Below, in pieces: positions 8,202-17,048 of a stretch of 52,411 nt of DNA (the stretch's first letter is position 1; every line of letters begins with the position of its first letter). Source of the DNA: an uncultured Burkholderiales bacterium (GTDB lineage Bacteria; Pseudomonadota; Gammaproteobacteria; Burkholderiales; Burkholderiaceae_C). The translations under genes and the position numbers were made by a program. The notes beneath the pieces are model-generated. The model searched no databases and was not told the origin of the DNA. It saw nothing but the letters and a program-made list of their open reading frames with translations. Location: assembly GCA_937871935.1 (NCBI GenBank), contig CALMQI010000300.1, positions 1 through 52,411 of the forward strand, written 5' to 3'.

Positions 8202-9575
8202 TCAGCTGCCAGCCAGCGTCATGCCCCCGATCAAGACCGAGCCCACGGTCTTGCCGCCCCAGGTGTAGGCGTCGGCGCCGACGGCCTGGATGTCGCGCAG
8301 CATCTGCGCCAGGTTGCCGGCGATGGTGACCTCCTGCACCGGATGCACCATGCGGCCACCTTCGACCCAGAAACCCGCGGCACCCCGCGAGTAGTCGCCG
8401 GTGACGTAGTTGACGCCTTGGCCCATCAGCTCGGTGACGAAGAGGCCGCGGTGCAGCTTGCGCAGCATCTGTTCGAGATCGTCGCCGGGCTGCGTGAGCC
8501 GGCTGGTCAGCCGCAGGTTCTGTGCACCACCGGCGTGCCCGGTCGTGCGCATGCCGAGTTTGCGAGCCGAATAACTCGACAGAAAGTAGCCCTGCGCGAC
8601 GCCGGCATCGACCACACGCCGCTCGCGGGTGCGCACACCTTCGTCGTCGAACGGCGCGCTGGCCTTGCCCTTGCGCTCGTGCGGCGTCTCGTCGAGGTCC
8701 AGATGCGCGGCCAGCACCGCATGCCCCAAGCTGTCGAGCAGAAAGCTGGCTTTCCTGTACAGCGCGCCGCCGCTGGTGGCCTGCACGTAGCTGCCGACCA
8801 GCCCGCTGGCCAGCGTCGACTCGAACAGCACCGGCACCTCGCAGGTGCCGACCTTGCGCGAATGCAGCCGAGACAGCGCGCGTTCGGCCGCGTAGCGACC
8901 CACCGCCTCGGGCGAAGCCAGCTCTCTGGCGTCGCGCATCGAGCTGTACCAGGCGTCGCGCTGCATGCCCGCACCGCGGCCGGCGATCGGCGCGACCGAG
9001 ATCGAGTGCCGCGAGCTCGCATAACCACCACGAAAGCCGCGCGAATTGCCGGCGTAGAAATGCGACTGCTGCGCCGACACGCCGGCGCCTTCGGAGTTCG
9101 TGATGTGCTTGTCGGTGGCAAATGCCGCCGCCTCGCAGCGCATCGCCAGCTCGGCGGCGGTGTCGGCGTCGATCGCCCAGGGATGGAACAGATCGAGGTC
9201 GAGCGAGGCCTCGGCCGCGCTGGCGAGGTCGTCGGCCTCGGGAAGGCCCGCGGCCGGGTCCTCGGCGGTGAAACGGGCGATGTCGTAGGCGGCCTTCACC
9301 GTCTGCTCGATCGCGGTGCGCGAGAAGTCCGAGCTGCTCGCATTGCCGCGGCGCTGGCCGATGAACACCGTGACACCGACCGACTTGTCGCGGTTGCGCT
9401 CGACCGTCTCGAGTTCGCCCTTGCGGATCGACACCGACAGGCCCGAACCCTCGGAGACCTCGGTGGCGGCGTCGCTGGCGCCCATGGCCTTGGCGATGCC
9501 GAGCACGTCCTCCACCAGCGACTGGAACTGCTCGCGCGAATAGGCAAAGCCTTGCGCGGTGGTGGGTGCGGACAT
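8202..9575 (-). CDS. pmbA: metalloprotease-related PmbA/TldE
   Basis: 457-aa member of the TldD/PmbA family. With TldD it forms a heteromeric cytoplasmic protease known for microcin B17 maturation, CcdA degradation and unfolded-peptide cleavage; the catalytic metal site is in TldD. Family stretches seen: SDAATEVSEGSGLSVSIRKG near residue 34, the DKSVGVTVFIGQRRG segment, HITNSEGAGVS around 160, YVQATSGGALYRKASFLLD in the middle, and GFWVEGGRMVHPVQEVTIAGN near the end. It is full length. It is divergent from yjgA, an arrangement common in Beta- and Gammaproteobacteria. Confidence 0.95.
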   Translation of the reverse strand: MSAPTTAQGFAYSREQFQSLVEDVLGIAKAMGASDAATEVSEGSGLSVSIRKGELETVERNRDKSVGVTVFIGQRRGNASSSDFSRTAIEQTVKAAYDIARFTAEDPAAGLPEADDLASAAEASLDLDLFHPWAIDADTAAELAMRCEAAAFATDKHITNSEGAGVSAQQSHFYAGNSRGFRGGYASSRHSISVAPIAGRGAGMQRDAWYSSMRDARELASPEAVGRYAAERALSRLHSRKVGTCEVPVLFESTLASGLVGSYVQATSGGALYRKASFLLDSLGHAVLAAHLDLDETPHERKGKASAPFDDEGVRTRERRVVDAGVAQGYFLSSYSARKLGMRTTGHAGGAQNLRLTSRLTQPGDDLEQMLRKLHRGLFVTELMGQGVNYVTGDYSRGAAGFWVEGGRMVHPVQEVTIAGNLAQMLRDIQAVGADAYTWGGKTVGSVLIGGMTLAGS

Positions 9576-9639
9576 GTCGTGTCGTCGGGGTGATGGGCAG
9601 CGCGACTATCATAACGACCGCCCTTCCCACCCCATTGCC

Positions 9640-10206
9640 ATGCGCGCGCGACGCCACGCCCCGATCGGCGACACCGCATCGATCAACCCACCACCGAACG
9701 ACGCCGACAGCTCGCCGAGCAAGTCGCAGCGCAAGCGCGACATGCACGACCTGCAGGAGCTCGGGCAGGCGTTGGCCGAGTTGCCGACCGAGCGGCTGGC
9801 AGCCGTCGACATGCCCGAGGCGCTGCGCGGCGCGATCGACGAGTACCTGCGCACGCGCTCGCACGAGGGCCGGCGGCGCCAGATGCAGTACGTCGGCAAG
9901 CTGATGCGCCAGGCCGACGCCGAGCCGTTGCGCGAGGCCGTGGCCGCCTACCGGCTCGGATCGGCGCGCGACACCTTGCAGCTGCACGAGGCCGAACGCT
10001 GGCGCGCCGAGCTGGTGGTCGACGACGACGCGATGAATCGCTGGGCGCAGACCTTCCCGGACAGCGACCTGCAGCAACTGCGCAGCCTGGTGCGCGCCGC
10101 GCGTGCCGAAAGCGCCGCCGATGTCGGACAACGCCGTGGCCGCGGCTGGCGGGCGCTGTTCCAGTTCGTCAAACCCCATCTGGCCGAAGCGAGCAGCACC
10201 CCATGA
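9640..10206 (+). CDS. yjgA: YjgA/DarP family 50S ribosome-associated protein
   Basis: 188-aa DUF615 protein. Family motifs: PSKSQRKRDMHDLQELGQ near residues 27-44, LPTERLAAVDMPEAL, the RRRQMQYVGKLMRQAD stretch and a C-terminal RALFQFVK. In E. coli the protein co-purifies with late 50S precursors and assists peptidyl-transferase-centre maturation. ATG 9640 is preferred: an upstream extension to 9559 would run into the pmbA promoter region and adds no family sequence. Its stop overlaps the mog start (ATGA). Confidence 0.93.
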   Translation: MRARRHAPIGDTASINPPPNDADSSPSKSQRKRDMHDLQELGQALAELPTERLAAVDMPEALRGAIDEYLRTRSHEGRRRQMQYVGKLMRQADAEPLREAVAAYRLGSARDTLQLHEAERWRAELVVDDDAMNRWAQTFPDSDLQQLRSLVRAARAESAADVGQRRGRGWRALFQFVKPHLAEASSTP

Positions 10207-10793
10207 GCGACTTCGATCCCGTGCGCATCGGTCTCGTCTCCGTGAGCGACCGGGCGTCCAGCGGCGTCTACGAAGACAAGGGCCTGCCCGCGCTGCGCGA
10301 CTGGTTGCAGCGCGCCCTGCGCAACCCGGTGCACTGGGAGTCGCGGCTGATTCCCGACGAGGCGTCGCAGATCAGCGCCACGCTGCGCGAGCTGGTCGAC
10401 GACGCGCACTGCGACCTGGTGCTCACCACCGGCGGCACCGGCCCGGCCCGCCGCGACGTGACGCCCGAGGCCACGCTGGCCGTGGCCGACAAGGAGATGC
10501 CCGGCTTCGGCGAGCAGATGCGGCAGATCTCGTTGCGCTTCGTGCCCACCGCGATCCTGTCGCGGCAGGTCGCCGTCATCCGCGGGCAGGCCTTGATCAT
10601 CAACCTGCCGGGGCAGCCCAAGTCGATCGCCGAGACGCTGGAGGGCCTGCCGCAGGCGACGCCGCCGGTGCACGGCATCTTTGCCGCGGTGCCTTATTGC
10701 ATCGACCTGATCGGCGGCCCCTATCTGGAGACCGACCCCGGCGTCTGCGCGGCGTTTCGGCCCAAGTCGGCGCAACGCACGCCCAAGGCCTGA
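10203..10793 (+). CDS. mog: molybdopterin adenylyltransferase
   Basis: 196-aa MogA-type enzyme that adenylylates molybdopterin before molybdate insertion. Diagnostic motifs: IGLVSVSDRASSGVYEDKG at 9-27, LTTGGTGPARRDVTPEAT in the middle (MPT-binding loop), LINLPGQPKS-like segment and VPYCIDLIGGPYLET near the C-terminus. Coupled to yjgA by a 4-nt overlap. It converges on cysE with only 9 nt between stops. Confidence 0.95.
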   Translation: MSDFDPVRIGLVSVSDRASSGVYEDKGLPALRDWLQRALRNPVHWESRLIPDEASQISATLRELVDDAHCDLVLTTGGTGPARRDVTPEATLAVADKEMPGFGEQMRQISLRFVPTAILSRQVAVIRGQALIINLPGQPKSIAETLEGLPQATPPVHGIFAAVPYCIDLIGGPYLETDPGVCAAFRPKSAQRTPKA

Positions 10794-10802
10794 ACTGCGC
10801 AG

Positions 10803-11582
10803 CTACTTGACGAGGCGGTTCAGCGCGGCGGCGTCGAAGGCTTCCGTCGTCTGCGCGTCCTGCGGCACGCAGTCATCGCTCGGCAGCTCGCGCGAGCGCG
10901 CCGACAGCTTCTCGATCGCCTGCCACAGCAGCATGATCTGATGCTCGTGCCCCGACGCGTTGTCGATCAGGCCTTTCATCGCCAGCGCCAGCGGATCGTC
11001 GCCCTGGGTCACGCCATAGGCCGAGAAACCCATCTTGGCGGCGGCCTGTTCGCGCAAGGCGTCCTTGTCCTTGACGACGATGCGCGCTGGGATACCCACC
11101 GCGGTGGCGCCCGCCGGCACCGGCTGCAGCAGCACCGAATTGGCACCGACGCGTGCCCCATCGCCGACCGTGAAGCTGCCCACCACCTTGGCACCTGCGC
11201 TGACGATCACGCCGCGGCCGAGCGTGGGGTGGCGCTTGGTGCCCGGCGTCAGCGAGGTACCGCCGAGCGTGACCCCCTGGTAGATCGTGCACTCGTCGCC
11301 CACCTCGGCGGTTTCGCCGATCACCACGCCCATGCCGTGATCGATGAAGACCCGGCGGCCGATGGTCGCGCCGGGATGGATCTCGATGCCGGTGAGAAAG
11401 CGGCCGAAGTTCGAGATGAAGCGGCCGAGCCAGCGCCAGCCGCGCAGCCAGGCCCGGTGCGCCCAGCGGTGCAGCACCAGCGCGTGCAGGCCGGGGTAGC
11501 AGGTGAGCACCTCCCAGTTCGAGCGCGCGGCGGGGTCGCGCTCGCGGATGCATTCGATGTCTTCGCGCAGGCGGTCGAACAT
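10803..11582 (-). CDS. cysE: serine O-acetyltransferase
   Basis: 259-aa left-handed beta-helix enzyme making O-acetylserine, first step of cysteine synthesis. N-terminal helical domain ([20 protein letters not shown]), then hexapeptide repeats from about residue 70: [20 protein letters not shown] with the catalytic His, [33 protein letters not shown] and the GIPARIV end of the helix. A C-terminal extension of some 80 residues follows, as in several Burkholderiales. It lies downstream of trmJ on the same strand, the standard order in this group. Confidence 0.95.
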   Translation of the reverse strand: MFDRLREDIECIRERDPAARSNWEVLTCYPGLHALVLHRWAHRAWLRGWRWLGRFISNFGRFLTGIEIHPGATIGRRVFIDHGMGVVIGETAEVGDECTIYQGVTLGGTSLTPGTKRHPTLGRGVIVSAGAKVVGSFTVGDGARVGANSVLLQPVPAGATAVGIPARIVVKDKDALREQAAAKMGFSAYGVTQGDDPLALAMKGLIDNASGHEHQIMLLWQAIEKLSARSRELPSDDCVPQDAQTTEAFDAAALNRLVK

Positions 11583-11653
11583 GGTCAGAGCAGCTGCCGT
11601 GGCCTTGGGTCAGCCAGTGTATGCGGCCTCGCAGCGGCCTGCAGGCAGCGCCG

Positions 11654-12394
11654 TCAGTGCTTGCCGCCCGCCTTGTCGCGCGCCACGGCGCGCGCGATGC
11701 CACGCAGGATGTGAACCTCTTCGCGCCGCAACGCGGCCCGGTTGAGCAGCTGGTTGAGCCGCGGCATCAGGCGCTTGGGCGACTCGGGGTCGAGGAATCC
11801 GACGTCGACCAGCGCCTGCTGCCAATGCGCCAGCGTGGCCTGCACGTCCGCGGCATCGGCCAGTTCGGGGTCGCCCGTGCGCGCCACCACCTCGTAGCCG
11901 CCGAGCGCCAGGCGCCACTCGTAGGCCAGCACCTGCACCGCCTGGGCGAGGTTGAGCGAGCCATAACCCGGCGCCGTGGGAATGCTCAGGCAACCGTGGC
12001 AGCGGTAGACGTCGTCGTTCGACAGACCGAAGCGCTCGCCGCCGAACACGAAGGCCACCGACTGGCCCTGCCCGGCCAGCAGCGGCAGGCGTTCGCGCGG
12101 GGCGAACACCGGCGGGCCGAAGTCGCGCGGCGTCATCGCGGTCGCCCACACCTGCTGCACGCCGTCGAGTGCGGCCGCGAGGTCGTCGACGATGCGTGCT
12201 TTCGCCAGCACGTCGTCGGCGCCGCTGGCCATCGCCAGCGCCTCGTCGTGATGCAGCACGTCGTCGAAGCGCGGGCGCACCAGTACCAGGTCGGCAAACC
12301 CCATCACCTTGATGGCGCGCGCCGCGGCGCCCACGTTGCCCGCATGGCTGGTGTGCATCAGTACGAATCGGGTCGTGGCGGCTAAGGAGGTCAC
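11654..12394 (-). CDS. trmJ: tRNA (cytidine/uridine-2'-O-)methyltransferase TrmJ
   Basis: 246-aa SPOUT methyltransferase that 2'-O-methylates position 32 of tRNAs. It has RFVLMHTSHAGNVGAAARAI at the N-terminus with the catalytic Arg and Asn, FVFGGERFGLSNDDV for the SAM-binding knot, and the CLSIPTAPGYGSLNLAQAV trefoil-knot motif. A C-terminal helical extension completes the normal length. The start is GTG 12394, as the methyltransferase core begins only about 8 codons in. It heads a trmJ-cysE unit divergent from suhB. Confidence 0.93.
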   Translation of the reverse strand: MTSLAATTRFVLMHTSHAGNVGAAARAIKVMGFADLVLVRPRFDDVLHHDEALAMASGADDVLAKARIVDDLAAALDGVQQVWATAMTPRDFGPPVFAPRERLPLLAGQGQSVAFVFGGERFGLSNDDVYRCHGCLSIPTAPGYGSLNLAQAVQVLAYEWRLALGGYEVVARTGDPELADAADVQATLAHWQQALVDVGFLDPESPKRLMPRLNQLLNRAALRREEVHILRGIARAVARDKAGGKH

Positions 12395-12401
12395 AGGTCG
12401 C

Positions 12402-12407
12402 TAAAAT
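12402..12407 (+). promoter_or_regulatory. candidate -10 box for suhB
   Basis: TAAAAT in the trmJ/suhB divergent gap, giving an untranslated leader of about 90 nt before the suhB ATG. The -35 region is not clear. Confidence 0.4.
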
Positions 12408-12503
12408 CGGCGGGCCGGTCGTGCCACATCGGTGCGGGTCATTGTCGCTGCAGCGCGTCCCCCGGTCGCCCGTTCCCCTCCACGCTCCCAGCCCGCCCCC
12501 ACC

Positions 12504-13406
12504 ATGTCGCAATCGCTGCACCCCATGCTCAATGTCGCCATCAAGGCGGCACGGGCCGCCGGGGCGATCATCAACCGCGCCGCACTCGACCTCGACCTGC
12601 TGAAGATCAGCGTCAAGGGCCCGAACGACTTCGTCAGCGAGGTCGACCGCGCCGCCGAGGCCGCGATCATCGAGATACTGCTCACCGCCTACCCCGGCCA
12701 CGGCATCCTGGCCGAGGAGTCGGGCCGCGCGCACGGCGCCAAGGACAGCGAGTTCACCTGGATCATCGATCCGCTGGACGGCACCACCAACTTCCTGCAT
12801 GGGCTGCCCATCTACGCAGTGTCGATCGGCCTCACGCACCGCGGCGTCGTGCAGCAGGCCGTGGTGTACGACCCGGCACGCAACGACCTGTTCTTCGCAT
12901 CGCGCGGGCGCGGCGCCTTTCTCAACGACCGGCGGCTGCGCGTCAGCAAGCGCATCAAGCTGTCCGATTCGCTGGTCGGCACCGGCTTCCCGTTTCGTCG
13001 CGGCGACAACTTCGAGCGCTACGTGCAGATGTTCCAGACCGTGATGCAGCACTGCGCCGGTGTGCGCCGCCCCGGCGCGGCCGCGCTCGACCTGTGCTAC
13101 GTGGCCGCCGGCTGGTACGACGGCTTCTTCGAAACCGGCTTGAGCCCCTGGGATGTGGCCGCGGGCTCGCTGATGGTCACCGAGGCTGGCGGCCTGATCG
13201 GCAACTTCACCGGCGACGCCGACTTCCTGCATCAGCGCGAAGTGGTCGCCGGCACGCCCAAGGTGTACGGGCAGCTGGTGCAGCTGCTGGCGCCCTATAC
13301 CAAGATCATCGCGGCGGAGGCGCCGCCCGCCGAACCGGTGAGCGAAGGCGACGCGCCGAGGCGGCGCACCGTCGTGGCGCGCAAGCACCCACGCACCGCC
13401 GGATGA
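12504..13406 (+). CDS. suhB: inositol-1-monophosphatase family protein SuhB
   Basis: 300-aa lithium-sensitive phosphatase fold; in enterobacteria SuhB also binds NusA and acts in rRNA antitermination. Motifs: [23 protein letters not shown] with the metal-binding Glu, [15 protein letters not shown] (Asp-Pro-Leu-Asp-Gly metal site), and [15 protein letters not shown] (second metal Asp). ATG 12504 starts at the typical [20 protein letters not shown]. The C-terminus carries about 35 extra residues, Pro/Arg-rich, beyond the catalytic core. Confidence 0.95.
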   Translation: MSQSLHPMLNVAIKAARAAGAIINRAALDLDLLKISVKGPNDFVSEVDRAAEAAIIEILLTAYPGHGILAEESGRAHGAKDSEFTWIIDPLDGTTNFLHGLPIYAVSIGLTHRGVVQQAVVYDPARNDLFFASRGRGAFLNDRRLRVSKRIKLSDSLVGTGFPFRRGDNFERYVQMFQTVMQHCAGVRRPGAAALDLCYVAAGWYDGFFETGLSPWDVAAGSLMVTEAGGLIGNFTGDADFLHQREVVAGTPKVYGQLVQLLAPYTKIIAAEAPPAEPVSEGDAPRRRTVVARKHPRTAG

Positions 13407-13429
13407 CGCCCACGCCAAGGAGCGGCCTG

Positions 13430-13870
13430 ATGACATCGACGCCGCCTTCGCCGCAGCCCGGTGTGCCGGTCCGGCTCTCGCCTGCCGAGATTGTCGACGA
13501 ATACCTGCGCCTGCTGATGGGCCCCGAGCCCGCCTCGGCCCGCAGTCTGGCCGCGCCCGACCTGCAGATCCGCTACGTCGGCGGACGCCTGATGCACGAC
13601 CCCGCCGAGGCCGCCAGGTTCACCGCAAGCCGCTACCGCTCGATCGGCAAGCGCATCGAGTCCACCGAGACGGTGGCGGGCGGCACAGCCGAGGCCACGG
13701 TGGTCTACAGCATCGGCATGCTGTACGGCGAATGGGCCGACGGCACGCCCTTCGATGGCAATCGGTATGTCGACCGCTACGTGGTTCGGCACGGCCTGAT
13801 CGCGCGGATGGACGTGTGGAACGACAGCGCCGAGTGGATGCTCGTGCGCGCCGGCCTCGCGCCGGCCTGA
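13430..13870 (+). CDS. NTF2-like (SnoaL-type) protein
   Basis: 146-aa protein with a cone-shaped NTF2 fold pattern: helix PAEIVDEYLRLL, then strands around IRYVGGRL, VVYSIGMLYGEWADG and a C-terminal NRYVDRYVVRHGLIARMDVWND typical of SnoaL-like proteins (ligand pocket with YVDRY). AAGGAG 8 nt upstream selects ATG 13430 rather than ATG 13403, which overlaps suhB. The function is unknown; the family includes isomerases, hydrolases and non-enzymatic binders. It was the gene upstream of mutS before the integration. Confidence 0.75.
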   Translation: MTSTPPSPQPGVPVRLSPAEIVDEYLRLLMGPEPASARSLAAPDLQIRYVGGRLMHDPAEAARFTASRYRSIGKRIESTETVAGGTAEATVVYSIGMLYGEWADGTPFDGNRYVDRYVVRHGLIARMDVWNDSAEWMLVRAGLAPA

Positions 13871-13943
13871 TCTCGGCAGACGCCGGCACGCTGCACGGCC
13901 GCTGCCGGCGCCGCAAGGTCAGTCGCCTAACATGCCCGCTCGC

Positions 13944-14060
13944 ATGGACCGCCCGCTGAACCCTGTGTCGCCCACGATGGGCGACTTCTCCGCCCACACG
14001 CCGATGATGCATGGGGCCAATCGACAGCATTCATGCGGGTCGTGGCCAGATCAGTTTTGA
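13944..14060 (+). pseudogene. mutS: native 5' end of mutS, cut off by the integrated element
   Basis: ATG 13944 opens the reading MDRPLNPVSPTMGDFSAHTP then MM, which is a normal MutS N-terminus (E. coli MutS has [10 protein letters not shown] at the same place). After codon 22 (14009) the sequence leaves mutS, enters element DNA and reaches a TGA at 14058-14060. The remainder of mutS resumes at 31125 with [13 protein letters not shown]. So this is the original start and upstream region of mutS, now separated from the gene by about 17 kb. Confidence 0.9.
14004..14011. repeat. attL core (ATGATGCA)
   Basis: Eight bases ATGATGCA shared exactly with 31125-31132. Left of the core the DNA is native mutS; right of it is element DNA. 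It is the probable strand-exchange region of the element's tyrosine recombinase. Confidence 0.85.
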
Positions 14061-14158
14061 GATCTACACCGACACCTACACTACCGCCGCGCAATATGTA
14101 CGGTCGATGGCAAGCGGTCCGGTAGCATTCGGCTGGGGGTCAGTGCGGCGGAGGTTCT

Positions 14159-14761
14159 GTGCTTCTAGAGTTCATCCAAACCTACGCGAAGGAGCTCTTC
14201 GCGCTGCTGGTACCCGCGGTGACCTGGCTCTTCAACAGGGGCTCCAGCAAGCGGCCGAAACTCATCCGGGGGACGCGGCATGCGTTCACGTTCCTGATTC
14301 AACAACCCTTGCTTGAGCCGGCGACCGGGAAAGTACTCTCGCCAGCACAGACGCTCAGGACCGCATCGGTAGTCATCCACAACACCGGCGGCGTGACCTG
14401 CACCGGCCTCGAACTGGTCTTCAACTGGAAGCCGATGTGCATCAACCTATGGCCGACCCGCCACTCTGAGGAAAGGTTAGAAGCGGACGGCCGATACGTA
14501 CTGCTGTTTCAAAGCCTGGCCCCTGGAGAACATTTCAGCTTCGAGATTCTCGCGGTCAACGTGGATCTACCCGCACTCCTCAATGTGCGATCGGACCAAT
14601 GCGTTGCGCGGGAGGTTGCGATCGCGCAGCACCAGGCCGTACCAAAGCTGAAGGTGCGAACTCTTCAGGTACTGGCGCTGTTCGGTCTTGCGACAGTTGC
14701 CTATATCGCGTTGATGCTTCTCCAGTTCCTACTCGGTACACCGACCGGCATTGGAGCGTGA
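14159..14761 (+). CDS. conserved hypothetical membrane protein
   Basis: 200-aa protein with hydrophobic segments at both ends (about residues 8-25, KELFALLVPAVTWLF, and 170-192, ending LMLLQFLLG) and a soluble middle with HAFTFLIQQPLL, VVIHNTGGVTCTGLELVFNW and LAPGEHFSFEIL. The middle reads as a beta-rich domain. The GTG start has GGAGG 4 nt upstream. I recall similar unnamed proteins in many proteobacteria but no assigned function. It is the first gene inside the left end, a usual place for cargo or defence genes. Confidence 0.65.
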   Translation: MLLEFIQTYAKELFALLVPAVTWLFNRGSSKRPKLIRGTRHAFTFLIQQPLLEPATGKVLSPAQTLRTASVVIHNTGGVTCTGLELVFNWKPMCINLWPTRHSEERLEADGRYVLLFQSLAPGEHFSFEILAVNVDLPALLNVRSDQCVAREVAIAQHQAVPKLKVRTLQVLALFGLATVAYIALMLLQFLLGTPTGIGA

Positions 14762-14783
14762 GCGATGCCTCCCGCGCGGTCAC

Positions 14784-15056
14784 ATGCACGGCCCCATCCA
14801 AGCGCCCACCGACCACCCCTGCTGGTGGTGCGTTCACTGGGACGGCGTCGACAGCAGCGGCGCGGCCGCGCTGTGCAAGGCACCTCGAGCAGCGCGCGTG
14901 CGCTCGCAGCCTGATCGTGGGTGCAGTCTGTTCGAGCGCGAGCCCGGCTGCGACGACGAGCCGGACTGGACCCCCATCAGGGTGACCAGCACCCCCGCAG
15001 TGTGGACACCCGACGGGGTACCCCAGTTGGAGGGCCCTCCAAGGTGGGCACCGTAG
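14784..15056 (+). CDS. small Cys-rich hypothetical protein
   Basis: 90-aa ORF with PCWWCVHWDG near the start and further Cys at ALCKAP, RGCSLFERE and PGCDDEP. The spacing CxxC...C...C suggests a small metal-binding fold, like the short Cys/Trp proteins common in phages of this group. No Shine-Dalgarno is evident; the start is assigned by where the conserved-looking sequence begins. Confidence 0.5.
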   Translation: MHGPIQAPTDHPCWWCVHWDGVDSSGAAALCKAPRAARVRSQPDRGCSLFEREPGCDDEPDWTPIRVTSTPAVWTPDGVPQLEGPPRWAP

Positions 15057-15251
15057 CCGCACTGCTCAGCGCCGGTCCAACACACGCATTTGGTAACGCT
15101 CGGCAAGTGGTCGGGCCCGTCATCTTGCGGGTTAGCCCGGAGCGCGGCAGTCTTGCCCTTTGAGAGGCACACCTTCTCGTTACAGACTACGCGGCTCTGT
15201 TACCACCACCTAACTGCGCCAGGGCAGTATTTCGCGACGTGTGTGCTTGAC

Positions 15252-15731
15252 ATGAGGCGAGAGATGCGTTGTCGAATTGGGTTCTTGATGGTCGCCGCCG
15301 CTGCCGTTGCCGGGTGCGGCGGGAGTGCTGATGGTGGTGACGGGTCGAGCCTCGAGGCCGTCCCATCGCCATCTCCCGCGCCTGGTGCCCGAACACCTCT
15401 CCAGGCTGTGAAGCCGCCGGGCGAGGAGTTGGTGGCGATGCTTCTCTTGCGCGAGGCCGCAAAGAAGGAGGCCGAACTCTCTCGGCGTGAGAGTGATGTG
15501 CAGCGGATCCAATCTGAGATTGATACCCGAGAGCGGTTCGCCAACATGATGTTGGGAATCGTGAGCCTCGTGCTATCGGCGCTTGGTCTGGTGCCGCTGT
15601 TTGCCCGGTGGCGACGCCCAGCAGCAGCAGCAGCAGGCGCCGAGACCAGCACCGCCGCGAGTAAAGCCCCATCCAGCACACAGTCGCCCGTCAAGGCGGG
15701 GCGGCGTCGAACAAGAAAGCAGCGAACATGA
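15252..15731 (+). CDS. putative lipoprotein with coiled coil and C-terminal TM
   Basis: About 159 aa. N-terminal signal with lipobox VAGC followed by Gly-rich linker (GGSADGGDGS), then a Pro-rich stretch, a charged coiled coil (AAKKEAELSRRESDVQRIQS) and a hydrophobic segment (MMLGIVSLVLSALGLVPLF) followed by an Arg/Ala-rich basic tail. A lipidated Cys plus a later membrane segment is an odd topology. ATG 15264 is an alternative start. Its stop overlaps the next start (ATGA). Role unknown; it may be an envelope-acting cargo protein. Confidence 0.5.
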   Translation: MRREMRCRIGFLMVAAAAVAGCGGSADGGDGSSLEAVPSPSPAPGARTPLQAVKPPGEELVAMLLLREAAKKEAELSRRESDVQRIQSEIDTRERFANMMLGIVSLVLSALGLVPLFARWRRPAAAAAGAETSTAASKAPSSTQSPVKAGRRRTRKQRT

Positions 15732-15943
15732 ACTCGAAGCAGATCATCTGTGCCTTCTGTGGGGCAATGCTCGCCCTCGAGGCGCTCGCGGCTCACGGTC
15801 GCGAGCACATCGAACCAGGTGAACCGCGGCAGAGGATCGTCGCGCCCCAAGTCGCTGCGATCACGACCGGATCGACGATCACACCGAGTTCCGGCACGCT
15901 GACGTTCTCAGGTAGTCCGCTCACAACGTTGCGATCGGGTTAG
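15728..15943 (+). CDS. small secreted or membrane hypothetical protein
   Basis: 71-aa ORF overlapping the preceding lipoprotein gene by 4 nt, so probably co-translated. The first 24 residues (KQIICAFCGAMLALEALAAH) are signal-peptide-like; the rest is Thr/Ser/Pro-rich and low in charge. No family recognised. Confidence 0.45.
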   Translation: MNSKQIICAFCGAMLALEALAAHGREHIEPGEPRQRIVAPQVAAITTGSTITPSSGTLTFSGSPLTTLRSG

Positions 15944-16018
15944 ACAGGATGCCGTACCGTTTACCCTTCTGCCTCACAGCCGTCGCACTCGCGGCCGCGT
16001 AGAACCCGCCTGCGCGCT

Positions 16019-16216
16019 ATGAGCAAGAACATGGAGAGCAGAGAGGACGTGTCGTCTTCTACGACCTGTTCTGCGAGGTTGGAGCGCCGGTTGCAGGACG
16101 AGGAACGCAAGGTCTACGCCACCGAGATGCTGAACAACCGCATGCAGCAGCTGGACGACAAGGACGACGACATTCCGTTCTTGCACTCGCGGAGGGCGAA
16201 TAGCCCTCACGTATAG
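16019..16216 (+). CDS. small charged hypothetical protein
   Basis: 65-aa ORF, highly charged and helical (ERRLQDEERKVYATEMLNNR, then MQQLDDKDDD). No Shine-Dalgarno is seen. It ends just before a strong hairpin region. Low-confidence gene with no recognised family. Confidence 0.35.
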   Translation: MSKNMESREDVSSSTTCSARLERRLQDEERKVYATEMLNNRMQQLDDKDDDIPFLHSRRANSPHV

Positions 16217-16248
16217 GGCGCTCTGAGGGGGCAAGCACGCTACGGGTA

Positions 16249-16319
16249 GCGGTTGTACGGGACAACCGCCTCGCTATGATGGTCTGACTGGGAAACGGCA
16301 AGCAGCTCGCGCTGCTTGC
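16249..16319. terminator. two hairpins between convergent cargo genes
   Basis: GCGGTTGT/ACAACCGC (16249-16256/16262-16269) and GCAAGCAGC/GCTGCTTGC (16298-16306/16311-16319) are perfect stems in the 275-bp gap between a plus-strand ORF and the minus-strand AP2 gene. Neither has a long T tract; the second may still end both transcripts. Confidence 0.5.
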
Positions 16320-16491
16320 CTCCTGCCCAGCGCCCTTGGACTACCTTGCCGGGTACGCCTTCAGCGTCCAACACTGAGGCGGCTGCATCCGGGGGCGACG
16401 ATCTTGCGGCGGCGAGACCTCCAAGCCCTCGCCGTCGCAGTCTCAGGCTTTGCATTTGACACCATTCCACGGGAGTCGTGGGCCCCGTGAT

Positions 16492-16992
16492 CTACACGCT
16501 GGGCCGGAACCGCTCCGGGATCGGCGTCACGCCGACGAAGCCCTCGACCTCCTCGACAAACTGCGCGCGGGCCTTCACCGCCAGCTCGTAGGCGGCATCG
16601 AAGCCATACCGCTCGACCGAGAACGAGCGCGAGCGAAACGGCTTCACCCCTTGCGGTGTCTGTGCCTGCCAGAAGGCATATTCGCCGCTCCAGTCGCCGC
16701 GACGCACGATCTGGCGCTTGAGGTACACCCCCGGGCAGCCGCTCGTGTTGTCGGGCCTCATGCGCTGGCTGAACTCGCGCTTCGTCTCGGGCGCCAGGGT
16801 CTGCGTCATGCGGTCGCGCCAGGCGCGCGCGGCCTTGAGCGCGGCTTTCGCGCTGTCGAACTCGCGGACCCGGAATAGCTTGGCGACGGTCTTGCCGTGA
16901 CGGGTGAAGCTGACCCGGTAGACCGTGCCCTGCGGGCCGGTCCGCACCCGGATGGAGTACCAGGGGTCGGGCTTGCGGTCGTGCCAAGGCAT
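16492..16992 (-). CDS. AP2-domain DNA-binding protein
   Basis: 166-aa protein starting MPWHDRKPDPWYSI. It resembles prophage AP2 proteins: a first strand set (YRVSFTRHGKTVAKLFRV) with a helix KAALKAARAWRDRM, then NTSGCPGVYLKRQIVRRGDW and FRSRSFSVERYGFDAAYELA, ending with a helix. This is the sheet-plus-helix pattern of AP2/integrase-type DNA-binding domains, probably two copies. Bacterial AP2 domains often accompany HNH homing nucleases, and an HNH gene lies 0.8 kb away on the other strand. The only minus-strand gene in the cargo arm. Confidence 0.7.
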   Translation of the reverse strand: MPWHDRKPDPWYSIRVRTGPQGTVYRVSFTRHGKTVAKLFRVREFDSAKAALKAARAWRDRMTQTLAPETKREFSQRMRPDNTSGCPGVYLKRQIVRRGDWSGEYAFWQAQTPQGVKPFRSRSFSVERYGFDAAYELAVKARAQFVEEVEGFVGVTPIPERFRPSV

Positions 16993-17048
16993 GGTCGTGA
17001 TCGTACCGGTGCGGGTGCGGTTGAAGGCACCTGCTCTAGACTTCCACG

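Noticed and set aside
7797..9593. Long plus-strand ORF opposite pmbA (598 aa)
   Set aside because: Arg/His/Ala-rich shadow with no motif; the PmbA frame is full length and well conserved.
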